Positions 6,557 to 14,765 of a stretch of DNA of 25,336 nucleotides are shown piece after piece. The stretch is from positions 1 to 25,336 of IMG/VR virus record IMGVR_UViG_3300034642_000365. One strand, 5' to 3'. The position numbers were made by a program, and so were the translations under genes. Position 1 is the stretch's first letter; every line of letters starts with the position of its first letter. The notes beneath the pieces were generated by a model. The model saw only the letters and a list, made by a program, of their open reading frames with translations, was not told the DNA's origin and made no database searches. This DNA is from a virus.

Positions 6557-9500
6557 GGGCATGTATTTACTCTTACTACTTTTCCCGTTATTTTATCTAC
6601 CCTTATTGCCATATATTGACTTCTGTTTTCATCTAGTATTTTCCAATCATAAAAATTAACAAAATCGTAATCGCTTTTGGGTATATCTGTTTGGAACTGT
6701 GCAAATGTGTTAACACCGGATCCATATGTTGTATTAAATACTTTAGTTTCACCCTTATATTCTAAACCTGTAACACGCACAAAATCACCAACAGCTGGAT
6801 CGTTTGTTCCTCCAGTATGGTCAAAAAACCAAACTTTATAAATATCAGAAGATGCTCCTGTTCCACAAGAAACTGCTGGTGGGTAAGAAGGTGAGTCGCT
6901 TACTACATAAACAGAAGAAACAAAATTAATACCTTTAGGATTAGCGGATGGTATAGTCTTAGCTATTACCGTTTCACTAACTACATTTCCGTTTGGAAAT
7001 AAATCACCTCTATATGTTCTTGCATAAAATTTATAATAAACAGTAGTCGGATCTGTTAGACCTGATATAGGAACTGTTATTGGATCCGGTGGTAAATCAT
7101 ATTTAGTTTTAAAAGATGTTTTATAAGGAACGTTTATAAGTTGTGTGGGTGTACCTGATAACGATATATTTGTAGTAGCACTATCAGCAATTAACTCATC
7201 ATATGTAGTAGGCAATAAATCATTAGCATCATTAGATATAAAAAATCCGTATTCATCAACTTGGTTGGTATTAATTAATTTCCCTAATTTGGTAACTGCA
7301 AATCTTAAATAAACAGTATCTTCGGTATTTAAGTTACTAAGTCTTACTTGTATTTCCGGTGCAACAACAGTTACCACCTCATCTTCGTAAGCTGGCTTAG
7401 GCTCATTTTTAGGTATTTCGCTAGGAACATCCGTTGTTATATTTGGAATATCAAATCCATCCGTGCTACCATCCCCATCAGCAGTTAAATTACCTTCGTC
7501 TGCCGTTTTCTGTGTTGTATCAGCTGTTATAGCTTGGACAGCTACAGATAATACGGTATTGTATTTTATTTCTTCAAATATATTATGCAATTCAACAGTA
7601 CTTAAATTATTACTAAAATCTGTTGTTATTTTATTAATCCTATATATATCATCAAACACTATTATTCTATCTGCTAAAGAAAGATTATGTAGCATTTCCA
7701 TTGGTAAATAAGCTTTAAACGTGGAAATCCTTTTACGTAAATCCATCATATCTTTTACGTAATTTTCATAATATGTTTTAAATAAAGATGTAACATTAGG
7801 TTTTCTATGCCATTCACTTATTTCGGAATTAAAATTTAATGTTTGTAAATTATTATATATAGAACCGCCCATATGATTAAAAGGCATATAAACATTATTT
7901 ACTAAACTTACAGTAGAATCATCCAAACTTCTAACTCTAATAGTAGAGGTTACTGCAGGTGCAAAAAATATAATTGGTTTTCCTAAGTAGGATTGTTGGT
8001 TATCATCTACTGCAAATCCGTATTGTATGGGGCTATTTGTTTTTTCTAAATTACCATCCGAAGTGGTTGTAGTTTGTACTACATTATTAGCAGTTGTATA
8101 TAACCTTTCATATTGCATATGTTCAAAAGGTATATTTACATCATAGTTATTACCATCAAACTTATCCCCATCTCTGTAATTTAATCCACCCCATTTTTTG
8201 TTAAATAAGTTTTCGTGCTGGTCTGCTAAAAAAGTTTCTAAACCTTCGTAATTAAAATTAATTTCTTTGTAAGGTAAAACTGCATCTACACTTGACTGTG
8301 TTTTATCTAAATGCTTGGTTATATCCCAAACTTTAGTACTAGATGCATAATAGTCATCCAATGGTTTTATATCGATAATTCCATCACTATTAACAAAAGC
8401 GGTTAAATTAAAAAGCTTAAATAAACCAGATAAAAAATCTATTATCTTCATATTTGGCATTAAGCTGGGAATGTTAATGGTTTCATCAGCACTATACTCA
8501 GCTGTTCCGGAGTAGGTTACTTTTTTATTTAAATTAAATATACCATTAGGTTTATGTTTTACTATTACCTCCACCGTATAGCTAGAAACTGTTTCTGTTT
8601 CAATAAAAAAGGTATAAGTACCATTAGGTATAATTATTTCTTTGTTTTCTGTAGTCCCAGTAAGATTATCAAATTGCTGAAATGCTTCGCCATCTTTTTT
8701 AATTATCAAGTTATAAGAAGCTGTTCCGCTTGGTGTAACCTCTACACTTATTTCTCTTTCAGCACTGGATTCAGAAAATAAATTTTCAAAACTTCCCCCT
8801 TTAAATCCCCCTATATCTCTAGGGTCACCTTTAACAATACTAAAACCGGAAACAGGGTATTGTGCATCTTGATCGCTAAACAACCTTCCTTTTTTGTTAT
8901 GCAACCACATATATAAGCTACTAAAAATCCCACCTAAATTATTATTAAAAAAGTTTTTACTAAACCTTAAAGAATCATATTGTGCTTCTATAGCACTAAT
9001 TATAGGATATAGCTTTATAGCTGGCTTTAATTGGTTTAAAGGTAAACCCAAATCACCGATAGAAGCAGATGCATTTACATTTTTTATGGAATCAGTATTT
9101 GCAACTGTTGTATCGTATACAATCCTATCATCAACTGTTATTAAAGGAAATATTATAGCATCAGAAATAGTTTCATTAAAAAAATTAACATCCTTACCAT
9201 TGGCCATATAGGTTTTAATGTTGGTATCATTATAATCGAAATTAAAATACTCCAAGTTAACAAGGTTGCTAAGCTTATCTTCTCCCAATACATCTTTTAA
9301 AGTAACTGTATTTCCATAGAATGTTATTTCGTAAGTTTCAGGCTCATTGTTTTTTAATTTTACACCTTCCAGCTTAATTTTACCTTCTTTAAAAGGTTTA
9401 TAATTTAACAATAATGTTGCATCCCTTTTCTTTCTCGCATCAAAACCAATTATATTAAAATTGTAAAAATGCTTAAATAATTTGTTATTTATTTTAGATG

Positions 9501-9642
9501 CTGGAACATTAAACGTTCTAGTGAAATCCGTAAATATCTTAGATATATCCCTAATATCCTGTATACTCTGTGTTAAAGAGACGGATTCATCTTTAAATAA
9601 TTCTACTTCCTTACCTTCTATATATAACTGTAATTGTAGCAT
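6553..9642 (-). CDS. Large tail/baseplate protein with C-terminal adhesin-like domain, 1029 aa
   Basis: The longest protein of the window. The N-terminal part (LQLYIEGKEVELFKDESVSL, IFTDFTRTFNVPASKINN, LEGVKLKNNEPETYEITFYG) is of a type common in Bacteroidetes phages and likely forms part of the distal tail or baseplate. A middle beta-rich region is followed, from about residue 740, by an acidic Thr/Asp-rich linker (TADGDGSTDGFDIPNITTD) and a fibronectin-like segment (TTVYYKFYARTYRGDLFPNG). The last 125 or so residues form a Cys-bearing domain ending AIRVDKITGKVVRVNTCP, which resembles the end of the 484-aa protein. Together this suggests a hub or fibre whose tip contacts the host. Its start overlaps the stop of the 328-aa gene (TAATG), and its own stop overlaps the 49-aa gene. 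The exact tail role is not decidable from sequence alone. Confidence 0.7.
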   Translation of the reverse strand: MLQLQLYIEGKEVELFKDESVSLTQSIQDIRDISKIFTDFTRTFNVPASKINNKLFKHFYNFNIIGFDARKKRDATLLLNYKPFKEGKIKLEGVKLKNNEPETYEITFYGNTVTLKDVLGEDKLSNLVNLEYFNFDYNDTNIKTYMANGKDVNFFNETISDAIIFPLITVDDRIVYDTTVANTDSIKNVNASASIGDLGLPLNQLKPAIKLYPIISAIEAQYDSLRFSKNFFNNNLGGIFSSLYMWLHNKKGRLFSDQDAQYPVSGFSIVKGDPRDIGGFKGGSFENLFSESSAEREISVEVTPSGTASYNLIIKKDGEAFQQFDNLTGTTENKEIIIPNGTYTFFIETETVSSYTVEVIVKHKPNGIFNLNKKVTYSGTAEYSADETINIPSLMPNMKIIDFLSGLFKLFNLTAFVNSDGIIDIKPLDDYYASSTKVWDITKHLDKTQSSVDAVLPYKEINFNYEGLETFLADQHENLFNKKWGGLNYRDGDKFDGNNYDVNIPFEHMQYERLYTTANNVVQTTTTSDGNLEKTNSPIQYGFAVDDNQQSYLGKPIIFFAPAVTSTIRVRSLDDSTVSLVNNVYMPFNHMGGSIYNNLQTLNFNSEISEWHRKPNVTSLFKTYYENYVKDMMDLRKRISTFKAYLPMEMLHNLSLADRIIVFDDIYRINKITTDFSNNLSTVELHNIFEEIKYNTVLSVAVQAITADTTQKTADEGNLTADGDGSTDGFDIPNITTDVPSEIPKNEPKPAYEDEVVTVVAPEIQVRLSNLNTEDTVYLRFAVTKLGKLINTNQVDEYGFFISNDANDLLPTTYDELIADSATTNISLSGTPTQLINVPYKTSFKTKYDLPPDPITVPISGLTDPTTVYYKFYARTYRGDLFPNGNVVSETVIAKTIPSANPKGINFVSSVYVVSDSPSYPPAVSCGTGASSDIYKVWFFDHTGGTNDPAVGDFVRVTGLEYKGETKVFNTTYGSGVNTFAQFQTDIPKSDYDFVNFYDWKILDENRSQYMAIRVDKITGKVVRVNTCP

Positions 9643-10628
9643 TAACGTATATTATTTATTTTATCAAATGCAAATTCAAACTCTATATTATAATTAGTTA
9701 ACTTATCGTTTAATGATGTTTTAAAATCTAAGCTTTGGCTAACTGGTATAATTGGTAAAGTTTTGTTTTCGTATCTTATCCAAACATTTTCTGATAAAAA
9801 TAACTCCTCCACTGTTTTATTCATATCTTCTTTTATAAATCCAGTATTAGTAGAAAGCTTTGTTTTACCATTTACATTATATCTTTCCCTTTGTCCTTCG
9901 TAAGTTTGGTAAGTAGCTGTGGAGTTAGCAATAATATTTCTTTTAAATAAATCATTAGTTATATTTAAATTTTCTGATGTTTTCTTAAACACATAAAAAT
10001 CCTGAAATGCTCCGTATTTATTAACGAACGTAATTTTATAATTTGTAAATTTAGGTTCACATATATTAGTTACTGTAATTGTTTTTAATAAAGTTGTATC
10101 ATCAGTATCATAAACTTGTATTGTAGAGCTATTTGCAGGAATAGTAATGTATTGTATTTTTTGGTTAGTGTTTCCATTATCCGTTATTTCGGTATCCGTA
10201 GAATCTATTGTAACCCTTCCTACCCCTTCAGCAAATATTGGTAACTTACCTGCTACACCTTCCGGTAAATAAATATTATCCGAACTTATTAAAGCATGTC
10301 TTTGTAATTCCGGATTCGTGCCATCTTCAAAATAACCATAACCATCCAAAGCTAAATATTGGAACTTTTCTGGATTAGAATAAGTAAAAGGTTGGTCAGC
10401 ATCGTCAAAATAATTCACATCCGCCTCAACCCATTTAGTATGACTTATATAATCATCGTTAAATGTTATATTAAACTGGTCCCTTATTAATTCACCTATT
10501 TCTAATGTTATATTATTATGCGTTTCTATTCTTGCTTTATTTATTTGGTAATCCGGTGTAGATGGTTTATTGGTTTCAACAATACCATCATATATAAATA
10601 AATCTAATTCTACTCTTTTTAATGCCAT
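9642..10628 (-). CDS. Putative tail protein, 328 aa
   Basis: Begins MALKRVELDLFIYDGI and is beta-rich throughout, with SSTIQVYDTDDTTLLKTITV and NICEPKFTNYKITFVNKYGAFQDFYVFKK. The stretch 'KY(G)AFQDFYVFKK' is one I associate with tail proteins of Bacteroidetes phages that lie next to the 1000-residue baseplate protein. No enzyme motif or membrane segment is visible. It lies between the 484-aa adhesin-like gene (10 bases away) and the 1029-aa gene (one-base overlap), so it is most likely a distal tail or baseplate component. The name is by context and resemblance, not by a defined domain. Confidence 0.65.
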   Translation of the reverse strand: MALKRVELDLFIYDGIVETNKPSTPDYQINKARIETHNNITLEIGELIRDQFNITFNDDYISHTKWVEADVNYFDDADQPFTYSNPEKFQYLALDGYGYFEDGTNPELQRHALISSDNIYLPEGVAGKLPIFAEGVGRVTIDSTDTEITDNGNTNQKIQYITIPANSSTIQVYDTDDTTLLKTITVTNICEPKFTNYKITFVNKYGAFQDFYVFKKTSENLNITNDLFKRNIIANSTATYQTYEGQRERYNVNGKTKLSTNTGFIKEDMNKTVEELFLSENVWIRYENKTLPIIPVSQSLDFKTSLNDKLTNYNIEFEFAFDKINNIR

Positions 10629-10638
10629 TTTTTTTATT

Positions 10639-12093
10639 TTATAATACTACAGAACCACTTCCAGATCCACCTGTATCACAAGTGTGTAATCTAACTTTCT
10701 GGACAATACCAGATGAGCTAATTTGTACTGCGTAAAACTTATCTGCCCCTAAACCAATAGCTGAAACTACATATGCTGAAAATATTCCCCAAAACTGACC
10801 CCTTCCATCAAATGGTGTTCCACCATCACATATTTGTGCACCTAACTGGCCAGCTATAGTAGATGCGGTAGAGGTAATTAATCTAGGTGAACCATATGAA
10901 GCATCACAAAAATCACCTATAGCATTTTTACCTACTGATGTTATATAGAACTCATGCAAACCACAATCACTTACATCTGCTGGTTGTATTATAGTTACTG
11001 GACATGTAGATCCAAAATTACTACCAGCATTAGTATATCCACTTGGTATTTCTATTGTAAAGTTAACAGTTCTAGATGTGTTAGTAGTAACTGGGTCAAA
11101 ACTTTTAGGTGACCAATCTACTATAGTTCCCGCTGCTGCACTACCTTTAAATACGCTACCATTTTTAGCTATTGTTTGTCCTGTTAATCCTGCAATAGTA
11201 CAACTAAAATCGGGTGTTACACTTTGTGCTGGTTGGCTAAAGGTAGCATCACAATCTACGGAAGCCCCAGCATTTGAATAACCGGCAGGGACAGTTAAAG
11301 TAAATGTTATAGTAACATCCCTTGCACTACCTGTACTATTTGCTGTTGGTGTTGGAGTGGATGATGCTATTGTAGCAATTGTACTTGGATTAGTTAAATT
11401 ACCATCCGCATCTATACCTCCACCTGTTAATGGTGATGTGTTACAATCGAAAGCTGCTGGAGTAGCTAAACTAACAGTTACCGATATTAACTGTAATGCC
11501 TCACATGTTGTTGGATAACTTGCATCCCTACCTATAGCATATATAGTTACAGAACCAGCTATTGTGTTGGATTGTATTACTAAATTAGAACCAGTAATTG
11601 TTGTAGTTATTAAACTTGGATTTGAATTACTTACAGCATAAGTTGTTTCACTAGTAAAATAACTAGATAAATCTATTGTTGTAGAAGCTCCACCACTATT
11701 TAAATTAACAGCTGATATAGATCCAGAAGTTGTAGGACCACCAGTACAAGTTGTTGTTCCCGGTTGGACAGCTGTAATATCACAATCTTTATATATATCA
11801 CTTGTATTAGAAAATCCGTCTGGTATCCTTACTCTTGCTGTAACTGTTCTAATAGTGTCCGATGTTTCTGTTGCAAATTTATTATTACTAAAATCGGAAT
11901 CCGTACTTGTCATAGATTCAAAAACACCATAATCAGGAATTGGATCCGTAATTATGCCCTGGTTATCTACAGCAAATCCAGTATCATCTAATCCCCTTGG
12001 GAATGCAGTAGCACATGTAAACTCCCTAGCTGGTATAGATGGTGCGGATAAATTTAAATAAAACGGACTTCTTACATTTATTTTTGTACTCAT
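10639..12093 (-). CDS. Repeat-containing tail fibre/adhesin-like protein, 484 aa
   Basis: Three related beta-sandwich repeats are visible at about 25-112, 215-290 and 296-373. Each opens F-x-C, has a strand ending in 'P-x-G-[FY]-[ST]-N' (VRIPDGFSNTS, LTVPAGYSNAG, IEIPSGYTNAG), and closes with a second Cys before 'QP[AG]'. The paired Cys may form a disulfide in each repeat. Between repeats 1 and 2 lies an Ig/cadherin-like module (about 125-208, TTIDLSSYF and SNPSLITTTITGSNLVI). The C-terminal domain (378-484) ends YAVQISSSGIVQKVRLHTC and a Gly/Ser tail, similar to the end of the 1029-aa protein. The composition is rich in Thr and Ser with few charges, as in surface-exposed fibres or Ig-decorated tail proteins. 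A receptor-binding or decoration role is inferred; a major tail protein with Ig-like domains is an alternative. Confidence 0.65.
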   Translation of the reverse strand: MSTKINVRSPFYLNLSAPSIPAREFTCATAFPRGLDDTGFAVDNQGIITDPIPDYGVFESMTSTDSDFSNNKFATETSDTIRTVTARVRIPDGFSNTSDIYKDCDITAVQPGTTTCTGGPTTSGSISAVNLNSGGASTTIDLSSYFTSETTYAVSNSNPSLITTTITGSNLVIQSNTIAGSVTIYAIGRDASYPTTCEALQLISVTVSLATPAAFDCNTSPLTGGGIDADGNLTNPSTIATIASSTPTPTANSTGSARDVTITFTLTVPAGYSNAGASVDCDATFSQPAQSVTPDFSCTIAGLTGQTIAKNGSVFKGSAAAGTIVDWSPKSFDPVTTNTSRTVNFTIEIPSGYTNAGSNFGSTCPVTIIQPADVSDCGLHEFYITSVGKNAIGDFCDASYGSPRLITSTASTIAGQLGAQICDGGTPFDGRGQFWGIFSAYVVSAIGLGADKFYAVQISSSGIVQKVRLHTCDTGGSGSGSVVL

Positions 12094-12611
12094 CTTAGTC
12101 TATCTTGTTTTAATGAATATGCTAAAAAATCCTCTACATCCAAACCAAACTTTTCTTTTAACTCTGTTGGTAACTTTTTAAAAGCTTGTTCGAATGGTTT
12201 CGTAAAAAACATACTCCCTTTTATACCTTTTTTATAAATACTTCTAGCAATTAAAAAACCTATAGTTTTATAATTACCTTTTTTATACTTACCTTTTTCA
12301 TCCCTTAACCTAATATTCCTATCCTTTGCCCATTGTGCTAAGGGTTTTATAGGTGGCATTTTATCCGTGTATGAAAATGGTGTATCCCTTTTTCTTTCTA
12401 CACCACTAACACCCTTGTCCTGATAAATACCATATTCTTCCATTTCAAATTCTACCAATATACTGTTTGGCATTTCTTTAACATTACCTTTTAAACTATC
12501 GTACAAAGTTTTGCTAACATTTTTTTTATCCTTGCTTAATCTACTTCTAGATTGTTGTATAACAAAATTCTTAAACTTATCTAATGTTTCTTGTGTACGT
12601 GTTAGCTGCAT
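12090..12611 (-). CDS. HK97-gp10-like head-tail joining protein, 173 aa
   Basis: Resembles the HK97 gp10 family of neck proteins that link the portal/adaptor to the tail. Visible family features are an N-terminal helical region, then YGIYQDKGVSGVERKRDTPF (about 60-79), MPPIKPLAQWAKDRNIRLRD, GFLIARSIYKKGIKGSMFF and an FEQAFKKLP helix. The 'Y.i..ydKGvsG' and 'R.IykkGi.g..Ff' patterns are the diagnostic parts. Its start overlaps the tail terminator-like gene by 10 bases and its stop overlaps the following gene by four (ATGA). Its place beside the tail terminator-like protein is typical for neck genes. Confidence 0.7.
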   Translation of the reverse strand: MQLTRTQETLDKFKNFVIQQSRSRLSKDKKNVSKTLYDSLKGNVKEMPNSILVEFEMEEYGIYQDKGVSGVERKRDTPFSYTDKMPPIKPLAQWAKDRNIRLRDEKGKYKKGNYKTIGFLIARSIYKKGIKGSMFFTKPFEQAFKKLPTELKEKFGLDVEDFLAYSLKQDRLR

Positions 12612-13060
12612 ATTGTCATATCGTTTTGTACAATAACATCAAAAGTTGCTGACCAGCCAGCTAATTTATTTTCAAATCTATCTACAAACGGTTCGCATGT
12701 TACTGGTCCATCTATCTGGTATTTTTCTGTATGTAAACTTCCTCTTTGTAATAAATTAATAACTCTTGTTTGTAATGCTAATTGTGCATTTAAAACATCC
12801 TGCTCGTTATCGTTTCCTACAAAGCTATCAGTAACCTCATCTTTACTAATATTTACTATATCCATACTTAATATACTAATATTAAAAGTTAATACATTAG
12901 TATCCACTATAGTATTATTAATAGTAATATGCGATAATGGGAATATAGTTTGTTTGTTAAGATCCACATCATCTAAAGATCCAAACGTAACTGTATTTAC
13001 AAAAGTTTCCGCATTTAATGCATCCTTTATTTTTGTTGTTAATTCGTAAAAACTTTTCAT
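12602..13060 (-). CDS. Putative tail terminator/neck protein, 152 aa
   Basis: A mixed alpha/beta protein starting MKSFYELTTKIKDALNAE, with a strand-helix pattern and a central LSMDIVNISKDE. The segment DVLNAQLALQTRVINLLQRG is a helix often seen in small tail completion or terminator proteins, and the C-terminal strands include AGWSATFDVIVQNDM. Such proteins cap the tail tube and join it to the head. It overlaps the chaperone extension by four bases (ATGA) and the gp10-like gene by 10 bases. Assignment is by overall pattern and neighbourhood; an alternative is another neck adaptor. Confidence 0.6.
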   Translation of the reverse strand: MKSFYELTTKIKDALNAETFVNTVTFGSLDDVDLNKQTIFPLSHITINNTIVDTNVLTFNISILSMDIVNISKDEVTDSFVGNDNEQDVLNAQLALQTRVINLLQRGSLHTEKYQIDGPVTCEPFVDRFENKLAGWSATFDVIVQNDMTICS

Positions 13061-13308
13061 TGTTTTTTAATTAATCTTTTTTCTAATTCCATTTTATCTT
13101 TTTCAAATGCTAAATACATTAAACATTTATGTAAATTTAATTCGGTAATTTCATCAAACTTGGTAACATTTCCCTGACTAAGTCCATAGATTGATTGATA
13201 CCAAGACCACTTTTTTCCAAATGCTCCTTCTGCTGTGTAGTCAGGTTCTTCGCTTCTTTCTGTAAATAATTCAGGGTAATTGTTACTAACTCTTTGTTTA
13301 AATTCCAA
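13057..13308 (-). CDS. Tail assembly chaperone C-terminal extension, made by -1 frameshift, 83 codons
   Basis: This frame overlaps the chaperone gene by 172 bases and has no ATG start; its first possible codon, TTG 13308, lies in the nine-T run. The sequence reads like a real protein: NNYPELFTERSEEPDY, FGKKWSWYQSIYGLSQG, then ITELNLHKCLMYLAFEKDK. It is similar to proteins I recall following the chaperone in Bacteroidetes phages. The likely expression is as the second part of a 244-residue fusion with the first 161 residues of the upstream gene after -1 slippage, analogous to lambda G/GT. The T-domain part normally recruits tail tube subunits to the tape measure. Independent initiation from TTG is possible but less likely. 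Confidence 0.65.
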   Translation of the reverse strand: MEFKQRVSNNYPELFTERSEEPDYTAEGAFGKKWSWYQSIYGLSQGNVTKFDEITELNLHKCLMYLAFEKDKMELEKRLIKKQ

Positions 13309-13790
13309 AAAAAAACCATTGCTGAAAATACAACATCTAATGGTGCTTGTTTTAATTGGTCGTTAGTACCCTTATACTTTTCTATATTGTATTTGTTATT
13401 TCTTTTTAAAACAATTGGCCTATATAAAACACTCATTGCTTTATGCATAGTTTCCCAGCTGCTAAGATTATCATCTAGGTCTATATATTCACCTAATGTT
13501 ATATTATCCAAATCAGGTATAAAACCATATTCTATATTATTTAATTTAAATGTAGTTATTAAATCATGTTTAGTATCGAATATAGAATTTAAATGGCTTA
13601 TAATAAGCTCTATAGATCTGTATTTTATATTTGCAACATCTTTAAGATTTAAGTTACAAAATATTTCTACCATTTTTTGTAATAAAAAAGCAGAACCCTG
13701 ATTTTCTTTTGTATTTAACTTTTCAAACTTTTGGTACTGTTCTAAAGTTATTTCGTTTAAAGAATCCGGTACTCGTATCTTAACTTTCAT
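13137..13790 (-). CDS. Tail assembly chaperone, 217 aa (short form)
   Basis: Starts MKVKIRVPDSLNEITLEQYQ; the middle has GFIPDLDNITLGEYIDLDD and METMHKAMSVLYRP-like text (WETMHKAMSVLYRPIV at 112-127), and then a helical region VVFSAMVFFWNLNKELV. This organisation is one I know for tail chaperone-like proteins of Bacteroidetes siphophages. The 0-frame continues past the nine-T run to residue 217 with coding-like text (NYLQKEAKNL, MDLVREMLPSLMKLPN), so both the unshifted and shifted products are probably made. No promoter is obvious upstream; a terminator at 13822-13860 precedes it, so a promoter should lie in the AT-rich 30 bases between. Confidence 0.65.
   Translation of the reverse strand: MKVKIRVPDSLNEITLEQYQKFEKLNTKENQGSAFLLQKMVEIFCNLNLKDVANIKYRSIELIISHLNSIFDTKHDLITTFKLNNIEYGFIPDLDNITLGEYIDLDDNLSSWETMHKAMSVLYRPIVLKRNNKYNIEKYKGTNDQLKQAPLDVVFSAMVFFWNLNKELVTITLNYLQKEAKNLTTQQKEHLEKSGLGINQSMDLVREMLPSLMKLPN
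13307..13315 (-). promoter_or_regulatory. Putative -1 ribosomal frameshift site (nine T)
   Basis: In the chaperone frame the mRNA reads GTT TTT TTT TGG; slipping back one base gives TTG GAA and enters the 83-codon downstream frame. The run contains the U UUU UUU heptamer that fits X XXY YYZ. The position at codons 159-161 suits a chaperone-fusion switch. Confidence 0.65.
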
Positions 13791-13821
13791 ATAATAGCAA
13801 TAATTATATTTAACTTTTGTA

Positions 13822-13860
13822 TAAAAGAAAAGGCCATACTAGACTGCATTGTATGACCTT
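13822..13860 (-). terminator. Rho-independent terminator after the 84-aa gene
   Basis: A 10-bp stem (AAGGTCATAC / GTATGGCCTT, one wobble) with an 11-base loop is followed by TTTCTTTTAT on the minus strand. It lies about 30 bases beyond the stop at 13890 and separates the small-gene cluster from the tail operon. Confidence 0.85.
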
Positions 13861-13889
13861 AACATGGTAATTAAACCAAATGAAAAAAA

Positions 13890-14144
13890 CTAAGGATTCT
13901 TTTTTTTATTATTACTAATATAATAAAACCTGTATAAATCCAAAATCTTTTTTGCTATTTTTTCCTTATCTTCCTGTGTTTTTTGTTTCCATATTATATC
14001 CCCAGTTCTTTTAAATCCCTGGTAATCCACCTGTATTGCTACTCGTGGCGGTTGGTGTTTTTCCCATTCTTTCCATACAATAGGATAAATATAAATGTTA
14101 TTATCTAAACACCAAGACATGTGCTTTGCTTGTTCTTTTGTCAT
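13890..14144 (-). CDS. Hypothetical protein, 84 aa
   Basis: Not recognised. It begins MTKEQAKHMSWCLDNNIYIY, has an aromatic-rich middle (PIVWKEWEKHQPPRVAIQVD, FKRTGDIIWKQK) and ends with a basic helix and a poly-Lys tail (YYISNNKKKNP). It is soluble and basic at its end. Its start overlaps the stop of the small membrane protein (ATGA), implying coupling, and it is followed by a terminator, so it is the last gene of the cluster that begins at 14739. Confidence 0.6.
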   Translation of the reverse strand: MTKEQAKHMSWCLDNNIYIYPIVWKEWEKHQPPRVAIQVDYQGFKRTGDIIWKQKTQEDKEKIAKKILDLYRFYYISNNKKKNP

Positions 14145-14314
14145 CCGTAAATAAGATATATTAAACTAAAAGTAAATACAACGGATATAGTGCCAAATAA
14201 AGCTCCATAAATTACCATTTTGGTAATATTCCTAATATTCTCTTCCCTTGTTATTTGTTTTACTTTTAAATAATACCAATCGTCTTTCCAAGGTTTATTC
14301 AATTGTTTTTCCAT
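14141..14314 (-). CDS. Small single-span membrane protein, 57 aa
   Basis: Begins MEKQLNKPWKDDWYYLKVKQ, a charged N-terminal half, followed by one hydrophobic span of about 22 residues (33-55: MVIYGALFGTISVVFTFSLI). The positive N-terminus suggests N-in, C-out insertion in the inner membrane. The frame opens further upstream, to ATGATG at 14350, but that start lies inside the terminator hairpin 14334-14358, so ATG 14314 with leader TAAATTTTTAATT is preferred. A holin-like or superinfection-exclusion role is conceivable; nothing in the sequence shows it. The WKDDWYY motif has a weak echo in the 55-aa protein at 21350-21517. Confidence 0.6.
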   Translation of the reverse strand: MEKQLNKPWKDDWYYLKVKQITREENIRNITKMVIYGALFGTISVVFTFSLIYLIYG

Positions 14315-14333
14315 AATTAAAAATTTAGTTAAA

Positions 14334-14358
14334 CATAAAAAGGGCATCATCTGCCCTT
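14334..14358 (-). terminator. Rho-independent terminator at the end of the 41-aa gene
   Basis: A 6-bp stem (AGGGCA / TGCCCT) with a GATGA loop is followed by TTTTTATGTT. The stop codon of the 41-aa gene lies in the loop, so the coding region ends within the hairpin and termination may be partial while ribosomes translate it. Confidence 0.7.
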
Positions 14359-14472
14359 ATTTTTTAATTTCTTTTTACTTTTCCTTTCTCCCTGTAAATC
14401 TTCGTAATTAAGTAAATACCACTTTTCAAATTTATTGAAATGCTTTTCCAGTTCTGATTTTTTCATTTTCAT
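14347..14472 (-). CDS. Small basic hypothetical protein, 41 aa
   Basis: ATG 14472 (or ATG 14466 two codons later) begins three bases after the stop of the 87-aa gene. The product starts MKMKKSELEKHFNKFEKWYL and ends with a Lys/Arg-rich tail (ERKSKKKLKNKGR), a helical, strongly basic protein that could contact nucleic acid. Tight spacing to the upstream gene and a terminator at the end support a two-gene transcript. No family recognised. Confidence 0.55.
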   Translation of the reverse strand: MKMKKSELEKHFNKFEKWYLLNYEDLQGERKSKKKLKNKGR

Positions 14473-14475
14473 ATA

Positions 14476-14739
14476 CTATTTTCTTAATATGTTAATTAAT
14501 TCAATAGTTTTATCCTGTGTCATAAAACGGAAGTTAAATGTTTCAGTACAAGATAACCATATTTTAAATACACGTTTTACTTTTCTTAGTTTTTTACTAA
14601 CTTTTGTTTGCTTTAACTGTACAAACTTACCACTAGATTTGCTAAATAAAGCAACATCACTTGTATCGAACGTACCTATACTAACCCAGAAATTACCTGC
14701 GTTTATTTGTTGACCTTTTGTAAAAATTTGATTTTTCAT
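14476..14739 (-). CDS. Hypothetical protein, 87 aa
   Basis: Not recognised. It begins MKNQIFTKGQQINAGNFWV and has a beta-rich first half (VSIGTFDTSDVALFSKSSGK) and a basic stretch (TKVSKKLRKVKRVFKIW, residues 46-62) that could bind nucleic acid. It is the first gene of a small cluster directly after the large terminase gene. Upstream is a promoter-like box (14766-14775) and the two-repeat operator shared with the 71-aa gene at 966, so the two may be controlled together. Confidence 0.6.
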   Translation of the reverse strand: MKNQIFTKGQQINAGNFWVSIGTFDTSDVALFSKSSGKFVQLKQTKVSKKLRKVKRVFKIWLSCTETFNFRFMTQDKTIELINILRK

Positions 14740-14765
14740 TTTGTTCTATATTTTTTGTTTTACAT

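Noticed and set aside
13307-13315. Nine-T run as a plain sequencing or assembly error splitting one gene
   Set aside because: The 0-frame continues for 56 coding-like codons after the run, so both frames seem used; an error is not excluded without reads but is less likely than programmed slippage.
13294-13701. Plus-strand open frame of 135 codons opposite the chaperone gene
   Set aside because: Low-complexity Phe/Leu/Ile/Ser product, antisense to a well-supported coding region, and no promoter or coupling to neighbours.
14315-14350. Upstream start for the small membrane protein at ATGATG 14350
   Set aside because: It lies in the loop and stem of the terminator and adds an unlikely N-terminus; ATG 14314 with an AT-rich leader is better.
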